Origin: Avanaerovorax sp964442135
GTDB lineage: Bacteria > Bacillota > Clostridia > Peptostreptococcales > Anaerovoracaceae
Direction of reading: 5' to 3'
DNA: 17,684 bases
Assembly (NCBI GenBank): GCA_964442135.1
Contig: CAYTYN010000028.1
Coordinates: forward strand, 1 to 17,684
Shown: piece by piece, positions 1 to 8,219 of the stretch
How positions within the stretch are numbered: the stretch's first letter is position 1
How the letters are laid out: every line of letters starts with the position of its first letter
Translations under genes and position numbers: made by a program
Notes under the pieces: model-generated
Told to the model about the DNA's origin: nothing
What the model saw: the letters and a program-made list of their open reading frames with translations, nothing else
The model's database searches: none

Positions 1-467
1 TTTATAAGGCCTGATTTCTGCCGTCGGGGGAACATGGGATCCAAAATCACTACGTCAGGTGAATAATCCAGGTCCTTCATAGCTGGGATGCTATCCTCAC
101 GGTGAAGGCTAATGCGGAAAGCCGCCGCGGAAAGGAGCTCATTATCCGAAAGTCGGGCGCGGCTAAGGGCGTCACGGAGAAGGGCGGCGATAATCAGGTT
201 TTTTTCGTACATGTGAACTGTAAAGCCTGAGGCCGCCAGGAGGAGAGAATCCTCACCGAGACCTGCCGTAGCGTCCACTGCGATGAGGGAACCGGTCATA
301 TGCTTAAAACGAGCGGCTTTCACTATAACCTCTCCGTTAAGATTATTAGGAAGAAGTCTGGGAATCATATCCTCGAAATCAGGAAGGAGAATCAGACTTC
401 CCTGTTTAAGGCACAGGCCTCTTTCTGATGTAACCAGGTACGGCCTGTCGTTTCTTTCGCTTTTCAT
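1..467 (-). CDS. rsmJ: RsmJ-like 16S rRNA methyltransferase, 5' part only
   Basis: Partial gene cut by the left edge of the window; 155 codons are visible from an ATG at 467 with an AGAGGAG ribosome binding site just upstream on the minus strand. The translation shows the S-adenosylmethionine-binding motif VDATAGLGEDSLLLAASG (about residues 60-77), then YEKN and LLRDALSRA, and close to the edge DVVILDPMFPRRQKSG. The pair DATAGLG.D plus LDPMFP..QKS is typical of the RsmJ (YhiQ, DUF548) family, which in E. coli methylates the N2 of G1516 of 16S rRNA. The N-terminal part resembles the clostridial members, which are often annotated only as class I SAM-dependent methyltransferase. Seen: the SAM fold and the LDPMFP motif. 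Inferred: the exact target base. It diverges from tdk. Confidence 0.82.
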   Translation of the reverse strand, partial: MKSERNDRPYLVTSERGLCLKQGSLILLPDFEDMIPRLLPNNLNGEVIVKAARFKHMTGSLIAVDATAGLGEDSLLLAASGFTVHMYEKNLIIAALLRDALSRARLSDNELLSAAAFRISLHREDSIPAMKDLDYSPDVVILDPMFPRRQKSGLI

Positions 468-504
468 AGTAGCTCCTCTGATAGGGTCATTGTCGTTAAA
501 ATAT

Positions 505-513
505 ATTTTATCA
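505..513 (-). promoter_or_regulatory. Possible extended -10 of the rsmJ-like gene
   Basis: Read on the minus strand, TGATAAAAT (TG at 513-512, -10 TAAAAT at 510-505) lies 38 bases before the ATG. There is no good -35 at 17 bp. A perfect TTGACA on the same strand at 581-576 lacks a matching -10 at usual spacing. It is a weak prediction resting on the extended -10 only. Confidence 0.35.
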
Positions 514-574
514 CATCGAAAGGGTTTCGGTATAGGCTGCTGCCATAGATATGTATGGTAATGTGAAAATTTAG

Positions 575-603
575 ATGTCAAAGATTTAATATGATGGTAT
601 AAT
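575..603 (+). promoter_or_regulatory. tdk-tilS promoter (sigma-A type, extended -10)
   Basis: The -35 ATGTCA (575-580, 4 of 6 consensus) and the -10 TATAAT (598-603, 6 of 6) are separated by 17 bp. The -10 is preceded by TGG, giving an extended -10. The start point would fall near 610, leaving a short leader of about 28 bases to the tdk ATG. Confidence 0.72.
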
Positions 604-637
604 ACAGTGTAATCGTAAATTTGAAAGGACGGAGCAT

Positions 638-1222
638 ATGGCGCAGCTATACTACAGGTACAGCACCATGAACGCTGGAAAATCCATAGAACTGATAAAG
701 GTGGCTTATAACTACGAGGAGAGGGGAAAGAAAGTAATGACCCTGACCCCTTCTGTGGACGACAGGTTCGGTGAAGGGATAATCACATCCCGCATAGGGA
801 TACAGAGGGACGCTATAGCCATAAACGACGATACCAATATTCTGGAGCTGTTTATTCGGGAGAACGAACGGCGCCCGATAGACTGCGTGCTGGTGGATGA
901 GTGCCAGTTTCTGAAGAAGCATCACGTTCTTGAACTGGTGGAGATAGTGGACAGCTTCAATGTACCGGTGCTGGCATATGGACTGAAGAATGATTTCAAG
1001 AATGACCTGTTCGAAGGATCGTACTACCTGCTGGTGTACGCGGACAAAATCGAAGAAATAAAGACAATCTGCTGGTGCGGAAGGAAGGCCACTATGGTCG
1101 CCAGGCTTGTGGACGGTAAATTCGTCAAACAGGGGGAGCAGGTAGTGATCGGAGGAAACGACATGTACGTGTCCCTGTGCAGGAAGCACTACAACGACGG
1201 GAGGCTGAAGCCGGACAAGTAG
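638..1222 (+). CDS. tdk: Thymidine kinase (type II)
   Basis: Phosphorylates thymidine (and deoxyuridine) with ATP in the cytosolic pyrimidine salvage pathway. The 194-residue length is normal. The N-terminus MAQLYYRYSTMNAGKS holds the P-loop in the AMNAGKS form known from E. coli Tdk and the Streptococcus/Lactobacillus enzymes, not the GSMFSGKS form of Bacillus. Further motifs are YNYEERGK, DDRFG, SRIG, the catalytic/Mg site VLVDECQFL (about 84-92), AYGLKNDF, and the zinc and lasso region CWCGRKATMVARL with VVIGGNDMYVSLCRKHY at the C-terminus, supplying three cysteines and a histidine. The ATG at 638 has an AAAGGACGGAG binding site at 624-634. It is first in its unit, and tilS begins one base after its stop codon, so the two are surely co-transcribed. 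Confidence 0.96.
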   Translation: MAQLYYRYSTMNAGKSIELIKVAYNYEERGKKVMTLTPSVDDRFGEGIITSRIGIQRDAIAINDDTNILELFIRENERRPIDCVLVDECQFLKKHHVLELVEIVDSFNVPVLAYGLKNDFKNDLFEGSYYLLVYADKIEEIKTICWCGRKATMVARLVDGKFVKQGEQVVIGGNDMYVSLCRKHYNDGRLKPDK

Positions 1223-1223
1223 A

Positions 1224-2603
1224 TTGATAATTGACGATGAAATGGTTGAAGAGATTATCTTAAACACTATAAGAGAATACGAGCTCATTGAAAAAGGACA
1301 TTACGTTATCTTAGGCCTTTCAGGAGGCCCTGATTCCGTGTGTCTTTTTGACGTTTTGGAAAAAGCGGCGAAAGAAATAGGATTCACCCTGTCGGCGGTA
1401 CACGTGAACCACAAGCTCCGCCCGGGCGCGGCTGAAGAGGATCAGGCCTATGTGGAAAACCTTTGCAAAGAGAGAGGTGTCAAGTGTTCGTCTTTCGCGG
1501 TGGATTGTCACGCCTTTGCAGAGGAAAATGCCATGACCGACGAGGAAGCCGGAAGAGCAATCAGATACGACTGCTTCGCCGCAGCAGCGGAGGAGCTGGT
1601 ATCTTCCGGGGTGCCCAGGGACAAAATCCGCATAGCCGTGGCTCAAAACGCCGACGACCAGGTGGAGACCGTGCTCTTTCGGATTATGAGGGGAACGGGG
1701 ACGGACGGCCTTTCAGGCATTAGCATTCTAAGGAAGGATGAGCACGGCAATACTGTGATCAGGCCCCTCCTAAAGGTCAGCAAGAAGGAAATATGGGAAT
1801 ACTGCGAGGAGGCGGGACTGAAGCCCAGAATAGATCATACCAATGCAGAGACCGAGTACACCCGCAACAGAATAAGGCACCTGCTCCTCCCATTCATGGA
1901 GGAAAAATTCAACAGGGAAATCCGAAAGGCAGTTTTACGGCTTGGAGCGTCGGCTGCGGCGGACAGGGATTATTTCAGAAGATGTGCGGGGAATTTTCTC
2001 CGAGACCACACGTTAGAGGAAGAAAAAAACAGTATACTGTTGGACGGAGAAGCCTTGAGAGGACTTCACAGAGCCGTGAGAAGCCGGGTGATGGCTGCGG
2101 CTTTCAGCCGGTTAGGCCTGAAACAGGATCTGGCCGCACCCCATTACCAAGCTCTGGAGGAAATTCTAAGGAGCGATAGTCCGTCGACGAGAGCGGATCT
2201 TCCCCACGGCTACTACATGGCCAGAGTCTATGATCACGTAAGGTTCGCCTGTGAATCCGGAGAGGATGAGAGGAAGGTCCTGACCGAATTCGAGCCGTGC
2301 CGGTGCGATGCTGAAAAAGCCGAAGCGGTTTTCGGCAAAGGCTGGGAAGACAGAGTCGAGATCAGAGACAGATTGCCGGGGGACTTCATCAGGATAAAAG
2401 GGGGAGGCAGGAAGAAAATTCAGGATCTTCTGGTTGACATGAAGGTGCCGAAGGGCAGACGGGATCGGGTAAAGGTGACCGCCTGCGGAAGAGAAGTTCT
2501 GGCTGTAGTGATAGATGATAAAAATGTCAGGTATACAGCCGGATATAAATCGGATGAGAGCACAAAAAAGGTCATTGATATTGAAATAAACACAGTGTTA
2601 TGA
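1224..2603 (+). CDS. tilS: tRNA(Ile)-lysidine synthetase
   Basis: Joins lysine to C34 of the CAU anticodon of tRNA-Ile2 in an ATP-dependent reaction, so that AUA is read as isoleucine; normally essential. The PP-loop SGGPDS lies at about residues 33-38, followed by AVHVNHKLRPGA, AQNADDQVETVLFRIMRGTG, IRPLLKVSKKEI and DHTNAETEYTRNRIRHLLLP, all in the expected order. The C-terminal TilS domain (RLPGDFIRIKGGGRKKIQDL onward, about 385-440) binds tRNA. The 459-residue length is typical. The start is uncertain: TTG at 1224 gives a seven-residue longer protein than ATG at 1242, and neither has a strong Shine-Dalgarno; GGAC at 1213-1216 favours TTG slightly. It sits tightly behind tdk. In many Bacillota hpt follows tilS; here ftsH follows directly. 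Confidence 0.95.
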   Translation: MIIDDEMVEEIILNTIREYELIEKGHYVILGLSGGPDSVCLFDVLEKAAKEIGFTLSAVHVNHKLRPGAAEEDQAYVENLCKERGVKCSSFAVDCHAFAEENAMTDEEAGRAIRYDCFAAAAEELVSSGVPRDKIRIAVAQNADDQVETVLFRIMRGTGTDGLSGISILRKDEHGNTVIRPLLKVSKKEIWEYCEEAGLKPRIDHTNAETEYTRNRIRHLLLPFMEEKFNREIRKAVLRLGASAAADRDYFRRCAGNFLRDHTLEEEKNSILLDGEALRGLHRAVRSRVMAAAFSRLGLKQDLAAPHYQALEEILRSDSPSTRADLPHGYYMARVYDHVRFACESGEDERKVLTEFEPCRCDAEKAEAVFGKGWEDRVEIRDRLPGDFIRIKGGGRKKIQDLLVDMKVPKGRRDRVKVTACGREVLAVVIDDKNVRYTAGYKSDESTKKVIDIEINTVL

Positions 2604-2609
2604 TACAAT
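2581..2609 (+). promoter_or_regulatory. Strong ftsH promoter overlapping the tilS stop codon
   Basis: TTGAAA (-35, 2581-2586) and TACAAT (-10, 2604-2609) are 17 bp apart, each 5 of 6 to consensus. TGA at 2601-2603 makes an extended -10 and is at the same time the stop codon of tilS. The start point would be near 2616, giving a leader of about 73 bases before ftsH. This suggests ftsH and the genes after it have their own transcription start. Confidence 0.72.
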
Positions 2610-2688
2610 ATTGTGGCTGTTTTGTGATATATAACAAATTACCGAGATTGGTTTTAGTAGCTGTTAATAATAGGAGGAATAGACCACA

Positions 2689-4788
2689 TTGAAGAGATTT
2701 ACTAAGAATATAACCATATATCTGGTAATATTCGCTGTGATAGTAACGGCGGCTATGTACTACAGAGGGAGCAGTGAAGGAGTGGAGAGACAGGTGAGCT
2801 TTTCCACCTTCACCGAATATCTTGCAGAGGAGAAATTCTCTAAGATAAATATAACTGACACCAGGCTGACGGGAACCCTGAGGCAGACCCAGAGTGATGA
2901 GGACAGCGGAGCGGCCGTCGAGATTGTATATGCCTACGCGCCTTATCTGACAGAGATCAGCTATCTGGAACAGACGTATATCTTCCCTCAGATGGAAGCC
3001 GGCACTCTGGAGCTGGAAACAGATACGCCGAGGTCTACGTCGGTGATTTTGAGCCTGCTTCCTACCATTATCATGGTAGTAGCTTTGGGCTTCCTGTTCT
3101 ATCTCATGATGAACCAGGGAGGCAACGGCAAGGCCTTTTCCTTCGGAAAGAGTAAAGCCAGACTGTATAAGGGAGATGGGAAGAGGATAACCTTTGACGA
3201 CGTAGCCGGTCTTAAGGAAGAAAAAGAAGAGCTGATGGAAATAGTGGATTTCCTGAAGGACTCGAGAAAATATAAAGAGGTAGGCGCCAGGATCCCCAAG
3301 GGAGTGCTTCTCGTAGGCCCTCCGGGAACGGGAAAGACTTATGTTTCTCGAGCTGCCGCAGGAGAGGCGGGAGTGCCGTTTTTCACCATAAGCGGATCCG
3401 ACTTTGTGGAAATGTTCGTAGGCGTGGGAGCGTCCAGAGTCCGCGACCTGTTCGATCAGGCTAAGAAAAACGCGCCCTGTATAGTGTTCATAGACGAGAT
3501 CGACGCTGTGGGACGTAAGAGAGGCGCAGGTCTGGGAGGCGGAAACGATGAAAGGGAGCAGACCCTTAATCAGCTCCTCGTGGAGATGGACGGATTCGGA
3601 GAAAACTCCGGCATAATAATCTTAGCCGCTACCAACAGACCGGACGTGTTGGATCCGGCTCTTTTGAGACCGGGAAGGTTCGACCGTCAGATCGTAATAG
3701 GTGTGCCTGATGTGAAGGGGCGTGAGGAGATAATCAGAGTCCATTCCAAGGACAAGCCTTTGGCGGACGAGGTGTCGCCGGAGATAATCGCCAGACGGAC
3801 TCCCGGATTCACCCCGGCTGATTTGGAAAACCTTTTGAACGAGGCCGCCCTTATTACTGCCCGCAGAAACGGACGTAAGATAAGGATGGAGGAAATAGAA
3901 GAAGCCACTACGAAGGTTATCGCCGGACCGGCGAAGAAGAGCAGAGTCATAAGCGAAGAAGAGAGAAGGCTTACAGCATATCATGAAGCGGGACACGCTA
4001 TAGTCATGAGGAGTCTTCCGGGATCTGATCCGGTGCATCAGATAACCATCATACCGAGAGGTATGGCAGGGGGCTTCACCATGCAGCTTCCCGAGAAGGA
4101 TAAGGCTTACGAGACCAAGGGAAGAATGATAAACGCCATAAGGCATCTCTTGGGAGGACGTGTCGCCGAGCTTCTGACCTTAGATGACATCAGCACGGGA
4201 GCCAGCAACGACATTATGAGAGCTACGGAAATAGCCAGAGACATGGTTACCAAGTACGGCTTCAGCGAGAAGATCGGGCCGGTGAACTACAGCAGCTCAG
4301 ACGAGGTATTCCTGGGAAGAGACTTCTCTACCAGGCAGAACTTCTCTGAGAACGTGGCGTCTGAGATAGATCACGAGATCCGGCGCATTGTAGACAGCGC
4401 TTTTGACGATACTAAGAAGATAATAAGCGAGAACATGGAAAGGCTTGATAGAGTCGCTCAGGCGCTCCTTGCCGTGGAGACCTTAGACGGAGAACAGTTC
4501 GAAGCATTGTACACCGGAGAAATAGATGCCGAGGGACTGGCTGCCCAGGTGAGAGAGCAGGAGGAGAAGATCAGACGGAGAAACGCTGAAGAAGCTGCTG
4601 AGAACGAACGTCTCCGCAAGGAGGAGGAAGAGAGGCTTAAAGCTGAGCTGGCGAAGTACGACACAGATTACATGAGTGACGATACTGACAACGTGCTGGC
4701 GAGGCCTCTTACCGAGAGCTATAGGTATGGCAGTAAAGATGAGGATGCTGACAGAGAAGAGGACAGCGGCGAAGGAGACGAGAAGTGA
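2689..4788 (+). CDS. ftsH: ATP-dependent zinc metalloprotease FtsH
   Basis: Membrane-anchored hexameric AAA+ protease that extracts and degrades unassembled or regulatory membrane and cytosolic proteins. The 699-residue protein shows membrane segment 1 (about 8-25), an extracytoplasmic domain (26-115), membrane segment 2 (about 117-140), the AAA module with Walker A GPPGTGKT (210-217), Walker B CIVFIDEID (264-272), the second region of homology ATNRPD and LRPGRFDR, and the protease domain with HEAGH (432-436) and the TGASND zinc-ligand region. The last 90 residues form a very charged, probably coiled-coil and acidic tail. The start is a TTG with AGGAGG at 2672-2677, 11 bases upstream. Odd point: after Walker A it reads TYVSRAAAGE where most FtsH have TLLAKAVAGE. 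It heads the ftsH-pucR-coaX-dusB unit. Confidence 0.97.
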   Translation: MKRFTKNITIYLVIFAVIVTAAMYYRGSSEGVERQVSFSTFTEYLAEEKFSKINITDTRLTGTLRQTQSDEDSGAAVEIVYAYAPYLTEISYLEQTYIFPQMEAGTLELETDTPRSTSVILSLLPTIIMVVALGFLFYLMMNQGGNGKAFSFGKSKARLYKGDGKRITFDDVAGLKEEKEELMEIVDFLKDSRKYKEVGARIPKGVLLVGPPGTGKTYVSRAAAGEAGVPFFTISGSDFVEMFVGVGASRVRDLFDQAKKNAPCIVFIDEIDAVGRKRGAGLGGGNDEREQTLNQLLVEMDGFGENSGIIILAATNRPDVLDPALLRPGRFDRQIVIGVPDVKGREEIIRVHSKDKPLADEVSPEIIARRTPGFTPADLENLLNEAALITARRNGRKIRMEEIEEATTKVIAGPAKKSRVISEEERRLTAYHEAGHAIVMRSLPGSDPVHQITIIPRGMAGGFTMQLPEKDKAYETKGRMINAIRHLLGGRVAELLTLDDISTGASNDIMRATEIARDMVTKYGFSEKIGPVNYSSSDEVFLGRDFSTRQNFSENVASEIDHEIRRIVDSAFDDTKKIISENMERLDRVAQALLAVETLDGEQFEALYTGEIDAEGLAAQVREQEEKIRRRNAEEAAENERLRKEEEERLKAELAKYDTDYMSDDTDNVLARPLTESYRYGSKDEDADREEDSGEGDEK

Positions 4789-4845
4789 AGCGGCCGGGGC
4801 AGTGACGGAGGGAAGTAACCTGCGGATTCGGAGGTGTTTTGTAAG

Positions 4846-6423
4846 ATGAAAATTACAGTGAGCGATTGCCTGAAGCTGGATGCATTCAATCCATCCATAG
4901 TTTCGGCCGGAAAACGAGGGCTTTCTAACAGGGTGCGCTCCGTGTCGGTACTTGATGCGGTAGACCTGAAGACGGCCGTCGAAAACAACGGCGTCAGAGA
5001 GCAGATGGTGCTCACCTCATTTTACGGAATGAAAGGAAATGAGTCCCTCCAGGCTGATGTAGTGAGAGAGCTGGCAAAATGCGGCATAAGCGCACTGGTG
5101 TTGTTTCACGCCAAAAACGGGATAACGGCGGCTGACGCAGATATCCTGGAGGTGGCGGAATCTATGGCACTTCCGCTGATTCTAATACCTAACGGAAACG
5201 ACAGCGAGTATTCAGATGCCATAGAGCAGGTAATGGACAAGATCCTCTACGGGGATAATTTCAAGAACAGCCTCATTAACAATACTATATACCACCTGCT
5301 GAATTTTGAAAAATACACCAGCTTTCAGACGGCTCTGCGGGAAGCTGCCGTCAACAACGAATTCCAGGCGGTTCTCCTCTCTAAGGACTTTAATCCCATC
5401 CTCGTCATAGAGACCAGGCACCGTATCACGGTGTCTGACGCCGTAAGGAAGATAAAGGAAAGACAGCCTGAAAAATCAGGGATTTACTCCATGGTAGATG
5501 TGGACGGCGTCCTCACCTACTGGGGAACCATAAATATCGGCAGCGAGAAGTATTTCATGCTCATAGTGGATAACGAGGATAACTACTCCGCAGGGGAGCT
5601 TACCAAGCTGGCGGAGATAATGGAGCTGGCCGCCGGAATGTGGAAGTTCACTCCTGAAAGAGACGTGAAGACTGAGTTCATCAAGGCTCTCATGAGGGGG
5701 AATAAGTCTCTCGCCTACTCCCTTAAGGATGAGATGAACGTTGAACCTTCATCTCTGGTCAGCGTGTTTTACGCTAAGGGTATGGACAGCGTTCAGTGCG
5801 ACAACATAATCTCACCCTTTGAGGACGAAGAGAAATTCGATGTTCTCAGAGTCCTTGAAGGAGAGGAAATCTACGGCGTAGTGATGAAAAGCGCCGGGGA
5901 CGGAGAGGAAAACAGCGGCAAGCTGACATGCCTTAAGCTGTACGACAGGTTGAAGGAGGGGAACAAGGGAGTAAGAATATTCCACTGTACAGGCATTGAC
6001 GGGATCGAAGGAGCCGCAGACGCCTTTAAGCTGATCTCCGAGACATGGACCTTCGTAGAGAGCGTTTTCCCGTATAAGCGGGTATTTACCAAATATGAAC
6101 TGGTTCTGTCTTCCAACTGCATCAACATACAGGTGCAGGGAGGATACATAAAGAAGAATTACGTTGAGCTTCTGGAGCCCTTCAACAAGGAGATGGGGGA
6201 AAATAAGGCCCGTCAGCTCTTGGATACTCTGGAGACCTTCGTGCTGGACGCAGGCATGAACAGCGGAAAGACGTCGGAATTCATGGGCATCCACACCAAC
6301 ACAGTGCAGTACAGGCTGAAGAAGATCAACGAAGTTCTCGGAGCGGAAATCACCGGAAACAGAGTAATTCCGGGACTTACCATCGCTCTGGCCCTTAAGC
6401 GGCTTGAGCGTGTAGTTAACTAA
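4846..6423 (+). CDS. PucR-family transcriptional regulator
   Basis: A 525-residue protein with the PucR domain order. The N-terminal purine-catabolism-regulator-like domain (about 1-125; VSDCLKLDAFNPSIVSAG, VLTSFYGMKGNE, LVLFHAKNG, LPLILIPNG) is followed by a middle region. The C-terminal PucR helix-turn-helix domain is LLDTLETFVLDAGMNSGK, then MGIHTNTVQYRLKKINEVLG and ALALKRL. Family members regulate purine catabolism, amino-acid or polyamine use; the ligand here cannot be read from sequence. The ATG at 4846 is preferred because GGAGGTG (4830-4836) lies 9-11 bases upstream; an in-frame GTG at 4834 overlaps that site and is unlikely to be used. It lies 57 bases behind ftsH and 12 before coaX with no clear promoter of its own, so it looks co-transcribed with core housekeeping genes, which is unusual for this family. 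Confidence 0.9.
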   Translation: MKITVSDCLKLDAFNPSIVSAGKRGLSNRVRSVSVLDAVDLKTAVENNGVREQMVLTSFYGMKGNESLQADVVRELAKCGISALVLFHAKNGITAADADILEVAESMALPLILIPNGNDSEYSDAIEQVMDKILYGDNFKNSLINNTIYHLLNFEKYTSFQTALREAAVNNEFQAVLLSKDFNPILVIETRHRITVSDAVRKIKERQPEKSGIYSMVDVDGVLTYWGTINIGSEKYFMLIVDNEDNYSAGELTKLAEIMELAAGMWKFTPERDVKTEFIKALMRGNKSLAYSLKDEMNVEPSSLVSVFYAKGMDSVQCDNIISPFEDEEKFDVLRVLEGEEIYGVVMKSAGDGEENSGKLTCLKLYDRLKEGNKGVRIFHCTGIDGIEGAADAFKLISETWTFVESVFPYKRVFTKYELVLSSNCINIQVQGGYIKKNYVELLEPFNKEMGENKARQLLDTLETFVLDAGMNSGKTSEFMGIHTNTVQYRLKKINEVLGAEITGNRVIPGLTIALALKRLERVVN

Positions 6424-6435
6424 AAAGGAGACCAT

Positions 6436-7257
6436 ATGTTATTAGCATTTGACGTCGGTAACAGCAACATCGTACTCGGAGTGTTCAGAGACAGACAGTT
6501 GCTCACTAACTGGCGTATAGAGACGGACACGGACAAGAGCACTGATGAATACGGAATGATCGTTAATCAGCTGTTTCAGTTCGAGGGGTTGAAGATGGAG
6601 GATGTCGACGATATTATCATTTCCACGGTAGTGCCTTCCATGCTCTTTACTCTTCAGCACCTTTCCGTGAAATATTTCAACAAGAGGGCTATCGTAGTGG
6701 AGTCGGGGATAAAGACCGGACTCATAGTGAAATACGATAATCCGAAGCAGGTGGGCGCGGACAGGATAGTTAACGCCGTAGCGGCGTACCATAAATACGG
6801 CGGCCCGCTGGTCATATTGGATTTCGGTACTGCCACCACCTTTTGCGCGGTGACAGATAAGGCAGAATATCTGGGCGGCACCATAGCTCCGGGGCTGAAG
6901 ATAACCTCGGAGGCGCTCTTTGAAAAGACCTCCAAGCTCCCTAAGGTAGAGCTGGATGAGCCGGGAGTCGTTATCTGCCGGAACACGATACAGAGCATGC
7001 AGTCGGGTCTGGTGTACGGTCACATGGGCATGGTGGACTACATCGTAAGGAAAATGAAGGAGGAGCTTAAGGCCGTATGCGGTGACGATAAGGAACCGCT
7101 GGTGGTGGCCACCGGAGGCTTTTCTTCCCTCATAGACAGCGGTGTGGACTGTATAGATCACGTGGATAAAATGCTCACTCTGGAGGGCCTTGAGATAATA
7201 TACGAAAAGAACAGGAAGGCTCCCAAGAAGGCGAAAAGTGAATCACCGGAGGTTTAG
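6436..7257 (+). CDS. coaX: Type III pantothenate kinase
   Basis: Phosphorylates pantothenate in the first step of coenzyme A synthesis; the type III enzyme needs a monovalent cation and is not feedback-inhibited by CoA. Motifs of the ASKHA-fold kinase: FDVGNSNIVLG (5-15, the phosphate-binding aspartate), IISTVVPS, VGADRIVNAVAAYHKYGG (the base-like aspartate), ILDFGTATTFCAV, GGTIAPGL and GLVYGHMGMVD, then VVATGGFS near the end. At 273 residues it has an extra basic C-terminal tail of about 15 residues (RKAPKKAK) over the usual 255-260. The ATG has AAAGGAG at 6424-6430. Its stop codon overlaps the AGGAAGGA binding site of dusB. Confidence 0.96.
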   Translation: MLLAFDVGNSNIVLGVFRDRQLLTNWRIETDTDKSTDEYGMIVNQLFQFEGLKMEDVDDIIISTVVPSMLFTLQHLSVKYFNKRAIVVESGIKTGLIVKYDNPKQVGADRIVNAVAAYHKYGGPLVILDFGTATTFCAVTDKAEYLGGTIAPGLKITSEALFEKTSKLPKVELDEPGVVICRNTIQSMQSGLVYGHMGMVDYIVRKMKEELKAVCGDDKEPLVVATGGFSSLIDSGVDCIDHVDKMLTLEGLEIIYEKNRKAPKKAKSESPEV

Positions 7258-7268
7258 GAAGGAATCGG

Positions 7269-8219
7269 ATGCTGAAAATAGGAAACATAGAGTTTGAAAA
7301 CCCTTTTTTTGCAGCTCCCCTCGCCGGAGTTACAGACGCCCCTTACCGCAGGCTTTGCAGGCGGTTCGGGGCTGCTTTAGTCTATTCGGAAATGGTGAGC
7401 GCTAAAGGCCTGTACTACGGCGATAAGAAAACGGAGCAGCTCCTTTACACATATGAGGACGAGGGGCCTACGGCGTACCAGATATTCGGAAGTGAGCCGG
7501 AGATCATGGCGTATGCGGCCGGAGAGCTGGAGGGCAGGGACAATGTCATGTTGGATGTGAATATGGGCTGTCCGGTGCCAAAGGTAGTGAAAAACGGAGA
7601 GGGAAGTGCTCTCATGAAGAATCCCGATCTGATATACGACATAGTGAAGGCCATGACGGACGCCACTTCAAAGCCTGTAACGGTTAAGCTCAGGGCAGGC
7701 TTTGATTCGGACAGTGTAAACGCCCCGGAAGCGGCTAAGGCCGCAGAGGCGGCAGGAGCCTCCGCAGTCGCTGTCCACGGAAGGACGCGGGAACAGTATT
7801 ACTCAGGTAAGGCGGACTGGAACGTGATCGGAGACGTGAAAAAGGCTGTAAAGATTCCCGTCATAGGTAATGGGGATGTGACAGACGGAAAATCGGCTCT
7901 GGCCATGATGAATACGACCGGGTGCGATTTCGTCATGGTAGGAAGGGCCGCTATGGGAAAGCCGTGGATATTCTCCGAGCTGATCGCCGCATGGAAGGGT
8001 GAGAAATATGAGGAGCCCACCTTGGAGGAAAAGAAGAGGATCATGGTGGAGCAGCTGGACATGATGGTAGCTCTCAAGGGTGAGTACGGCGCTGTTCGGG
8101 AGATGAGGAAATTCGTAGGATGGTATCTGAAGGGCGTTCCGGGAAGCGCGGCTCTTCGAGGAGCGGTGAACCGGATAAATGACGGAGAGGAGCTTAGGAA
8201 GGCTATAAGGGAGTTTTAG
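7269..8219 (+). CDS. dusB: tRNA-dihydrouridine synthase DusB
   Basis: FMN enzyme reducing uridines in the tRNA D-loop with NADPH. The 316-residue TIM-barrel protein has the FMN entry motif FFAAPLAGVTDAPYRRLCRR, the substrate region QIFGSEPEIM, the catalytic cysteine in NMGCPVPKVVKNGEGSALM, the lysine of VKLRAGFD, the histidine of AVHGRTREQYYSGKADW, the FMN phosphate loop IGNGDVTDG and VMVGRAAMGKPWIF. The C-terminal helical part (about 240-316) is the tRNA-binding domain. The binding site AGGAAGGA lies right behind the coaX stop and 11 bases separate the genes. In many Bacillota dusB is followed by greA and lysS; here the unit ends and a convergent serA follows. Confidence 0.96.
   Translation: MLKIGNIEFENPFFAAPLAGVTDAPYRRLCRRFGAALVYSEMVSAKGLYYGDKKTEQLLYTYEDEGPTAYQIFGSEPEIMAYAAGELEGRDNVMLDVNMGCPVPKVVKNGEGSALMKNPDLIYDIVKAMTDATSKPVTVKLRAGFDSDSVNAPEAAKAAEAAGASAVAVHGRTREQYYSGKADWNVIGDVKKAVKIPVIGNGDVTDGKSALAMMNTTGCDFVMVGRAAMGKPWIFSELIAAWKGEKYEEPTLEEKKRIMVEQLDMMVALKGEYGAVREMRKFVGWYLKGVPGSAALRGAVNRINDGEELRKAIREF

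Noticed and set aside
638..1222. Recent horizontal transfer of tdk from gammaproteobacteria because of its E. coli-like P-loop
   Set aside because: The same MAQL..YxxMN-G/S-K type is common in streptococci and lactobacilli, so it is an old subfamily also present in Bacillota.
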